Origin: an uncultured Alistipes sp.
GTDB taxonomy: Bacteria > Bacteroidota > Bacteroidia > Bacteroidales > Rikenellaceae
Reading direction: 5' to 3'
Length of the DNA stretch: 47,946 nucleotides
Assembly: GCA_944320985.1 (NCBI GenBank)
Contig: CALUJN010000085.1
Coordinates: 1-47,946 of the forward strand
Shown here: piece by piece, positions 42,038 through 47,946 of the stretch
Numbering within the stretch: position 1 is the stretch's first letter
How the letters are laid out: every line of letters begins with the position of its first letter
The notes under the pieces: model-generated
Told to the model about the DNA's origin: nothing
Databases searched by the model: none
What the model saw: the letters and a program-made list of their open reading frames with translations, nothing else
Translations under genes and position numbers: made by a program

Positions 42038-43180
42038 ATGAAAATCACGATCGTGGGACCCGCCCATCCGTATCGGGGCGGTTTGGCCTCCATTCTGGAG
42101 ATCCTGGCCCGGACGTTTCAGCGTCGGGGTGCGGAGGTCGATATCCGGACCTTTACGCTGCAATATCCGTCGCTGCTCTTCCCGGGGGAGAGCCAGACTG
42201 TCACGACACCTCCGCCGGGGGATCTGCATACCACGCGATGCGTCAATACGGTGAATCCCTTCAACTGGCTGCGGGTCGGAGGGCAGATCCGGCGCGAGCG
42301 GCCCGATTTCGTGCTGATGAAGTACTGGACGCCCTTCATGGCGCCCTGCTTCGGAACCATCGCACGCCTGGCGCGTCGGAACGGCCATACGCGGGTGCTG
42401 TGCCAGATCGACAACGTGGAGCCGCACGAACACCACCTGATTGACCGCCCCTGCAACCGATATTTTCTCCGTTCGGTCGACGGATTCATCTACATGTCCG
42501 AGCAGGTGCATGGCGAACTGAAGGCCTATACATCCGTTCCGGCCCTGTTTTCGCCCCATCCGTTGTTCGAGAACTTCGGCGAGCGGGTCGAACGTTCGGA
42601 AGCGTGCGTGCGTCTGGGCCTGAATCCCGAGATGCAATACGTGCTCTTTTTCGGGCTGATCCGTGACTACAAGGGGTTGGATCTGTTGTTGGATGCCTGG
42701 GGGCGGCTTCGGCGTGAGGGCCGCACGCAGGGTCGGCGGCTGATCGTGGCCGGGGAGTTCTATACCTCGAAGGAGCCCTACCTGCGGCAGATCGCGGATC
42801 TTGGGCTGCAGGAGGAGGTGCTTCTTCACGACCGGTTCGTTCCGGACGAAGAGGTCAAGTATTACTTTTCCGCGGCGGATTTCGTCGTGCAGCCCTACAA
42901 GACGGCGACACAGAGCGGTGTGACGCAGATAGCCTACCAGTTTTGTGTGCCGATGGTCGTCACGGACGTCGGAGGGCTTGCCGAGATCGTTCCGGACGGT
43001 CGGGTGGGGTATGTCTGCGCTCCGACGGCCGCGAGTGTCGCGTCGGCGATTGTCCGGATGTACGACGGGGATACGCTCGCGCGTTTCCGTCACAACTGCG
43101 TGGAGGAGCGGCGTCGATTCTCCTGGGAGGAGATGGGCAACCGTATTACGGAGCTCTACGCGCTTGTCCGTGGGCGGTGA
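42038..43180 (+). CDS. GT4 family glycosyltransferase
   Basis: A 380-residue GT-B enzyme. The N-terminal Rossmann half starts MKITIVGPAHPYRGGLAS (Gly-rich acceptor loop). The C-terminal half has VLFFGLIRDYKGLDLLLDAW and SGVTQIAYQFCVPMVVTDVGGLAEIV, the donor phosphate and acidic nucleotide-sugar site. It is cytoplasmic or membrane-peripheral and sugar specificity is not evident. The ATG at 42038 starts the conserved fold; the open frame further left lies in the thioesterase gene and is rejected. No promoter box lies just upstream, so it is probably read with the thioesterase. Confidence 0.88.
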   Translation: MKITIVGPAHPYRGGLASILEILARTFQRRGAEVDIRTFTLQYPSLLFPGESQTVTTPPPGDLHTTRCVNTVNPFNWLRVGGQIRRERPDFVLMKYWTPFMAPCFGTIARLARRNGHTRVLCQIDNVEPHEHHLIDRPCNRYFLRSVDGFIYMSEQVHGELKAYTSVPALFSPHPLFENFGERVERSEACVRLGLNPEMQYVLFFGLIRDYKGLDLLLDAWGRLRREGRTQGRRLIVAGEFYTSKEPYLRQIADLGLQEEVLLHDRFVPDEEVKYYFSAADFVVQPYKTATQSGVTQIAYQFCVPMVVTDVGGLAEIVPDGRVGYVCAPTAASVASAIVRMYDGDTLARFRHNCVEERRRFSWEEMGNRITELYALVRGR

Positions 43181-43323
43181 TTTTTCCGTGACAGGGCCTC
43201 TCCCCGGTTTTGTCTGGCGTGCATGGTTCGGGGAAGTCGCATCCGTTTTCCCGGGATGATGCATTCGTTTTTCGGGGGCCGGCCTCGGGTCGTTTTCCAG
43301 GGGCGTGTCGCCGTGTTACCATG

Positions 43324-43366
43324 AAAACCCCCTGCCGGGTTCTACCGGGCAGGGGGTCTTCTTCAT
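43324..43366. terminator. Terminator between glycosyltransferase and MFS genes
   Basis: ACCCCCTGCCGGGT pairs, with one swapped pair, to ACCGGGCAGGGGGT across a 3-nt loop. It is followed by TCTTCTTC on plus and TTTT on minus, and serves convergent genes. The rest of the 206-bp gap holds three TCGTTTTCC(A)GGGG-like units near 43243, 43265 and 43290. Confidence 0.78.
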
Positions 43367-43386
43367 TTATTTTGCTGTAGCTTGGG

Positions 43387-44757
43387 CTACTTCTTGATGT
43401 TGGGCAACTCGAGCCCGTATCCCTTCTTGCGGTCCTCGATCTTGAGGTAGAAACTGAAGATAAAGGCCAGTACGCCGAATGTCGAGAAGATGATCATCGG
43501 CATGGTATAGCCGCCTGTTGCATCGAGTACCTCGCCGATGAGCAGCGGCACAAGGCAGAGACCGACATTCTGGATCCAGAAGATCAGACAGTAGGCAGAG
43601 CCGAGGATCTTGGCGTCGATGATCTTCGGTACCGAGGGCCAGAGCGCCGCGGGAACGAGCGAGAACGATACACCGAGCGTTACGACCAGCAGCAGTGCGA
43701 GCCACTTCGACGGGAAGAGGGGCAGCAGGAAGGCGAAGCTCAGGTGGCAGGCGATCATGATGATGGCCCCGACCATAAGCATCGTGGCACCCTTGCCGCG
43801 GAAGTCGAGCATGGCACCGAGGAACGGCGTGAGAACCATGGCCAGAATCGGGAAGCAGCTGAAAAGACGGGCAGCCGATTCGGCATCGATCTGAAGCGTC
43901 ACCTCGAGGAAATTGGGGGCATAGCGCTGGAAGGGGAAGATGGCCGAGTAGTAGAGCACGCACAACAGGGCTACGAGCCAGAACATCTTGCTGCGGAAGA
44001 TCAGCCCCAGATCCTTGACATGGAACTCCTCATCGGACGACTTCTGCTCTTTCATTTCGCCGGCGGCGATGAGCTGGCGGTCGAGTTTGCGGTCCATGTA
44101 GACGAATACGGTGTAGCAGAGCAGACCGATGATGAGCAGCACGGTGCAGAAGGCTACGGGAGCGACGACCGATTTGTCGAAGTGGTTCGAGATCATCGGG
44201 GCGAGCCACATGACGGCGAAGACACCCAGACGTGCGATAGCCATTTCGAGACCCATTGCCAGCGCCATCTCCTTCCCTTCGAACCATTTGGCAATGGCCT
44301 TGGAGACGGTCGTACCGGCCATTTCGCAGCCACAGCCGAAGATCATGAATCCCAGCGAGGCCATTTTGGCGCTTCCGGGGAATGCAACCCACCAGCTGTT
44401 GAGCCACTCGTTGAGGGCCGTGGTCTGGAACCAGTCGGAGATCCCGATGAACTTGATCGAGGCACCGATAACCATCAGCGAGGCGGAGAGCAGTCCGGTG
44501 AATCGGATTCCCATCTTGTCGAGAATGATGCCGGCGAAGATCAGGAAGAAGAAGAATACGTTGAGGAAGTATTCCGATGCGGCATAGGTTCCGAACGTTC
44601 CGCTGTCCCAGCCGCGAGCCGACTCGATGAGGGATTTGAGCGGAGACATGACGTCCACGAACATGTAGCCGAAGAACATCATCAGAGCGATGAGCACCAG
44701 GGCCGTCCACCGCGCCACGGGTGAATCGTTGAGTTTGCGTTGGATAGTTGCAGTCAT
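43387..44757 (-). CDS. Major facilitator superfamily transporter
   Basis: A 456-residue protein with about twelve membrane helices and a charged central loop (about 220-245, GEMKEQKSSDEEFH). The N-terminal half has DVMSPLKSLIESARGWDSGTFG and KWFEGKEMALAMGLEMAIARLG. The pattern is like MFSD1-type or other unassigned MFS carriers. The substrate is unknown. It starts 18 bp after the stop of the TPR protein gene and is probably co-transcribed with it. Confidence 0.88.
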   Translation of the reverse strand: MTATIQRKLNDSPVARWTALVLIALMMFFGYMFVDVMSPLKSLIESARGWDSGTFGTYAASEYFLNVFFFFLIFAGIILDKMGIRFTGLLSASLMVIGASIKFIGISDWFQTTALNEWLNSWWVAFPGSAKMASLGFMIFGCGCEMAGTTVSKAIAKWFEGKEMALAMGLEMAIARLGVFAVMWLAPMISNHFDKSVVAPVAFCTVLLIIGLLCYTVFVYMDRKLDRQLIAAGEMKEQKSSDEEFHVKDLGLIFRSKMFWLVALLCVLYYSAIFPFQRYAPNFLEVTLQIDAESAARLFSCFPILAMVLTPFLGAMLDFRGKGATMLMVGAIIMIACHLSFAFLLPLFPSKWLALLLVVTLGVSFSLVPAALWPSVPKIIDAKILGSAYCLIFWIQNVGLCLVPLLIGEVLDATGGYTMPMIIFSTFGVLAFIFSFYLKIEDRKKGYGLELPNIKK

Positions 44758-44775
44758 ATTGTTGTAAGGTTTGAG

Positions 44776-46764
44776 TTAGTCTTCGAGACCTGCGTAACGT
44801 TTGAGCACCTCATAGGCTTCGGCGATTCCGAGCTCTCCGGCCTTCGAGAGGTCGAGACACCCCTTGCGGGTATCCTTCATGAAGATCTGGATCACGCCCC
44901 GGTTATAGTATGCCTCGGCGAACGAGGGGTTCAGTTCGATGGCCTTCGAGTAGTCCTCGTAAGCTTCGGGGAGGCTTCCGGAGAGCGCCTGCAGATTGGC
45001 CCGGTTGTAATAGGCCTCGGCGAAGTCCGGGAATAGTTTGACGGCCTTGTTCAGGTCGGCCACGGCCTCGTCGTAGCTGTAGGTGCGTTTCGAATTGTTG
45101 TTCAGCCGGTTGGCCGGATCCGAATCGATCGAGATGCGCTGATAGGAGTTGTCGATCGAGGAGATGAAGTCGATCATTTCGGCGCGGGTGGTCGAACGGT
45201 TCAGATAGAGGAACGGATTCGAGGGATTCTGCTCGATGGCCGTGGAGAAGGTGTTCACCGAGTTGGTATACTGTTTGATCAGGGACTGCGAGACGCCGCG
45301 CTGGAAGAGCAGCGTCCAGTCCGTTTCGCCGCTCTTCAGGCGCTGGACATACTCCTTGTCGAGCATCACGAGCGTGTCGGGAGCAATGTTGCTTTCTCGG
45401 CACGAGAGGGTGAGATACTCGTTTCCGATCCGCTTCTTGAAGTCCTCGACGCGTTGCAGACGATAGGGCCGGGCCTCGGGCAGGGTGTCGGGGCGCATGA
45501 GCGTGAACTTGAACAGAGGCAGCAGACGCATCTCCTCGTGTCCGCCGTTGTGGCCGGTGATGCGGTCGAAGCTGCTCCCGGCGAACTTGCTGTCGAACGA
45601 CAACAGACGGTCGAAGCGTTGTGTGGTATCGGCGAAGATCGAATAGGTGCTGTCGCTGAGCCTTGACTTGTATTCTGCGATTTTGCGCTGAGCGGTTTCG
45701 CGGTCGCTGCGGGCCCCCTTGGGGTCGCGCAGCAGTTCACGCAGCTGTCCGCGGTAGATGTAGGCGTTGGCGAAGTCGGGATAGAGCTCGATGGCCGAGG
45801 TATAGTCCTTGACGGCCTCTTCGATCTCTCCCAGCTGGGCATGGACTCCGGCGCGGTTGTAGTAGACCAGGACGTTGTTCGGAGAGTAGAGCGCCACGCG
45901 GTCGTAGTCCTCCAGGGCGCGGTTGTAGTCTCCGATCTGAGCCCGGAGCATGGCGCGGTTGAAGTAGGTGAGCGAGTTCGTGGAGTCGAGCTGGATCACG
46001 CGGTCGAAGTCGGCCAGTGCCTGCATCGGACGGTTTGTGGCGTTGTAGACCAGCGCGCGGTTGAAGAACGAGAGCAGGTAGGTCGAATCGCACTCGATGG
46101 CCTTGTTGAAGTCGGCCTCGGCCTCCTTGTAACGCTCCTGATCGAGATAGAGGCCGCCGCGGCGGTTGTATCCGTTGGGGTTCTCGCGGTTGGTGCGGAT
46201 GGCCGTGTTGAAGTTCTCGTAGGCCTGGACGGTATCCTTGAGGTGGAGGTAGCTCAGGCCGCGGCAGATGAAGGCATCGGCGACCTTGTTCTCTTGGCGG
46301 ATGAACTTGTCGAAGTCGTCGATGGCCTCCTTGAACTGTTGGTTGAGCAGTCGGGTAACGCCCCGGCTGTAGTAGGGTCCGGGCAGGTCGGGCCGCAGTT
46401 CGATGGCTTCGCGGAAGTCCTGCAGGGCATCGTCGTAATTTCCCAGGCGCGAGCGGGTGATGGCCCGATAGGTATAGGCCTGGGTATAGACGGGGTTGAG
46501 TCGGATCGCCGTGGAGAAATCCTCCTCGGCGCCTAACAGGTCATCGAGGTTGTATTTGGCGATACCGCGCAGGAAATACCCTTCGAAGGCATCCTCGTCG
46601 AATCGCAGCAGGATATTGAGCGTGCGGATGGCCTCCTGGTAGTCGTTGTTCATCATGCACGAACGCCCCATCCAGAAGAAATATTCCCGGTTGTACTGGG
46701 CGTGGGCATCGGGTGCGCAGAGCAGTGCGAGCGCCGCGATGATTCCGATGATGAACTGTCGCAT
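44776..46764 (-). CDS. Exported tetratricopeptide repeat protein
   Basis: A 662-residue protein with a signal peptide (about 1-23, DAHA before Gln). At least nine TPRs run from about 25 to 360, with the typical A--YN-RG and A-EDF-KAI patterns. A less repetitive region (about 365-500) follows, then two or more TPRs up to about 655. It should be a periplasmic or outer-membrane scaffold for protein contacts; the partner is unknown. It is followed by the MFS gene. The 167-bp gap to era holds two GACCTTTTTGCGG-like units, and no terminator was found. Confidence 0.87.
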   Translation of the reverse strand: MRQFIIGIIAALALLCAPDAHAQYNREYFFWMGRSCMMNNDYQEAIRTLNILLRFDEDAFEGYFLRGIAKYNLDDLLGAEEDFSTAIRLNPVYTQAYTYRAITRSRLGNYDDALQDFREAIELRPDLPGPYYSRGVTRLLNQQFKEAIDDFDKFIRQENKVADAFICRGLSYLHLKDTVQAYENFNTAIRTNRENPNGYNRRGGLYLDQERYKEAEADFNKAIECDSTYLLSFFNRALVYNATNRPMQALADFDRVIQLDSTNSLTYFNRAMLRAQIGDYNRALEDYDRVALYSPNNVLVYYNRAGVHAQLGEIEEAVKDYTSAIELYPDFANAYIYRGQLRELLRDPKGARSDRETAQRKIAEYKSRLSDSTYSIFADTTQRFDRLLSFDSKFAGSSFDRITGHNGGHEEMRLLPLFKFTLMRPDTLPEARPYRLQRVEDFKKRIGNEYLTLSCRESNIAPDTLVMLDKEYVQRLKSGETDWTLLFQRGVSQSLIKQYTNSVNTFSTAIEQNPSNPFLYLNRSTTRAEMIDFISSIDNSYQRISIDSDPANRLNNNSKRTYSYDEAVADLNKAVKLFPDFAEAYYNRANLQALSGSLPEAYEDYSKAIELNPSFAEAYYNRGVIQIFMKDTRKGCLDLSKAGELGIAEAYEVLKRYAGLED

Positions 46765-46931
46765 TTTTCCGATTTTTTTGTTTTTAACGACCTTTTGTTG
46801 CGGTTTATTGTCTGTCAGGACCTTTTTGCGGCGGGTTTTGCTCCCGGGGCGCAGGTTTCGAACAGGGATTGTGTTTCTCTTCTTTTTTGCGGATACTTTT
46901 GGGGATTCGTGAGCCGAGACGGGGAGTATCT

Positions 46932-47813
46932 CTATTCCAGTTCGTATCCGAAGCGACGCAGTTGCCGGTCGTTGTTGCGCCAGTCGTCGCTGACCTTGAC
47001 GAAGAGCTGCAGGAAGACCTTCTTGCCGAGGAACTCCTCCAGATCCTCGCGTGCGGCCTGCCCGACCTTTTTGAGCTTCTCACCCTTGTGTCCGATGACA
47101 ATGCCCTTCTGCGACTCCCGCGAGACGTAGATCGTCGCCGAGATGCGGTCGATGGCGGGTTCCTCCTTGTAGCTGTCGATCCCGATTTCACAGCAGTAGG
47201 GGATCTCCTTGTCGTAGAAGCGCAGGATTTTTTCGCGGATGATCTCCGAGGCGAAGAAGCGCAGGGTCTTGTCCGTGAGGGTCTCCTTGGGGTAGTAGGC
47301 GGGGCCTTCGGGCAGCAGGGAGAGAATGGTATTGAAGAGCCCCTCGATGTTGAAGTGCTCCTTTGCCGAGACGGGAACGATACGAGCTTCGGGCAGTGTT
47401 TCGTGCCACCTGGCGACCAATGCTTCCAGTGCGGCGGGGTTCGAGAGGTCGATCTTGTTGATGACGACGATGGTCGGGATTCCGCTGTGACGGATGTTCT
47501 CGAGAATTTCGGCCGAACGGTCCGACTGCTCGACGGTGTCGGTGACATAGAGGATGACGTCGGCATCCGTGAGGGCGCCGTTGACGAACTTCATCATCGA
47601 CTCCTGGAGTTTGTAGGCGGGTTTCAGGATGCCCGGCGTATCGGAGTAGACGATCTGGAAATCATCGCCGGAGACGATCCCCATGATGCGATGACGGGTT
47701 GTCTGCGCCTTGGCCGTGATGATCGAGAGTCGTTCGCCGACCAGCGCGTTCATGAGGGTGGATTTCCCGACGTTGGGATTTCCGATGATATTGACGAAGC
47801 CCGATTTGTGCAT
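46932..47813 (-). CDS. era: GTPase Era
   Basis: A 293-residue ribosome-assembly GTPase that binds 16S rRNA. G1 GNPNVGKS (11-18), G2 around KAQTTRH, G3 DTPG, G4 NKID and G5 SAKE are all intact. The C-terminal KH domain has GIVIGHKGEKLKKVG. The length is typical. The start follows a partial upstream gene by 14 bp, so the two are likely in one transcript. Confidence 0.97.
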   Translation of the reverse strand: MHKSGFVNIIGNPNVGKSTLMNALVGERLSIITAKAQTTRHRIMGIVSGDDFQIVYSDTPGILKPAYKLQESMMKFVNGALTDADVILYVTDTVEQSDRSAEILENIRHSGIPTIVVINKIDLSNPAALEALVARWHETLPEARIVPVSAKEHFNIEGLFNTILSLLPEGPAYYPKETLTDKTLRFFASEIIREKILRFYDKEIPYCCEIGIDSYKEEPAIDRISATIYVSRESQKGIVIGHKGEKLKKVGQAAREDLEEFLGKKVFLQLFVKVSDDWRNNDRQLRRFGYELE

Positions 47814-47827
47814 GATGAACTTTCCAG

Positions 47828-47946
47828 TTACAATCCAAATAAATTTGGATCAAAGTTTTTGGTTAGATTTGTTTTTATTTCATTAACAACATATTGCGTT
47901 TCTTGAAGATCTTCCCGGCCAAAGGTCAAGGCACAAGTGACTCCGC
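47828..47946 (-). CDS. 3' end of an AT-rich gene, possibly a class V aminotransferase/cysteine desulfurase-like protein (partial)
   Basis: The frame is open from the window edge to TAA at 47828-47830, 38 codons: TCALTFGREDLQETQYVVNEIK and then NLTKNFDPNLFGL. The pattern FGRE(D)-x-x-E-T-x-YVVNEIK is like the C-terminus of cysteine desulfurase-type PLP enzymes, but the piece is too short to be sure. Codons are much more A/T-rich than in the rest of the window. A perfect dyad (47833-47850) overlaps its end. Confidence 0.4.
   Translation of the reverse strand, partial: GVTCALTFGREDLQETQYVVNEIKTNLTKNFDPNLFGL

Noticed and set aside
1-47946. tRNA, rRNA, insertion sequence or prophage genes
   Set aside because: No cloverleaf-like sequence, transposase, integrase or phage structural gene was recognised by eye; a dedicated search was not possible.

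Overview
The window looks like a chromosomal segment of a high-GC gut Bacteroidota, most likely an Alistipes-type (Rikenellaceae) genome; the genus is inference. Support comes from the gene families (DUF4199, DUF4293, DUF5689, BACON-type lipoprotein, the 464-residue Bacteroidota arginine decarboxylase, a TonB-dependent receptor with an N-terminal carboxypeptidase-regulatory domain). Repeated TATCTTTG-type (TAnnTTTG) minus-7 promoter boxes and weak or absent Shine-Dalgarno sites also fit. No tRNA, rRNA, CRISPR array, insertion sequence or prophage was seen.

Layout. 1-8465: the end of an NQR operon (nqrD end, nqrE, nqrF), a membrane pyrophosphatase, a HAD phosphatase, an AI-2E-family permease and a biotin-dependent carboxyltransferase. 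Together these form an ion-gradient and C4-acid bioenergetics block. 8917-13699 (minus strand): prs, the GTPase gene engB, a PagL-like outer membrane barrel and arginine decarboxylase. 13929-17642 (plus): a membrane-anchored HU-domain protein, a sigma-54 activator, lptE, a small TPR-like protein and secG. 18102-20330: a GH3 beta-glucosidase lipoprotein. 20453-25178 (minus): the dTDP-L-rhamnose genes in the order rfbA-rfbC-rfbD-glycosyltransferase-rfbB. 25325-30765: a nucleotidyltransferase-like protein, the SRP RNA gene on the minus strand, mltG, a TsaC/Sua5 protein, DUF4199, a GT2 glycosyltransferase and DUF4293. 30931-39889: five consecutive exported proteins, namely a BACON/OB-like lipoprotein, a NUC1-type nuclease lipoprotein, an EEP-family nuclease/phosphatase, a TonB-dependent receptor and a DUF5689 lipoprotein. 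39995-47813: an HTH regulator, a membrane protein, an acyl-ACP thioesterase, a glycosyltransferase, an MFS transporter, a TPR protein and era. A partial AT-rich gene runs off the right edge.

Two things stand out. First, 30931-39889 reads as a surface system that could capture nucleic acid, cut it with two different nucleases and import the products through a TonB receptor that has no SusD partner. Second, the five longest gaps between neighbouring protein-coding genes all hold GC-rich degenerate tandem repeats downstream of a stop codon. The unit length and sequence differ at each locus. In four of the five (after hppA, prs, arginine decarboxylase and secG) the repeat lies between the stop codon and a clear intrinsic terminator, so it should be transcribed as a long repetitive 3' UTR. 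The fifth (after the nucleotidyltransferase-like gene) converges on the SRP RNA gene.
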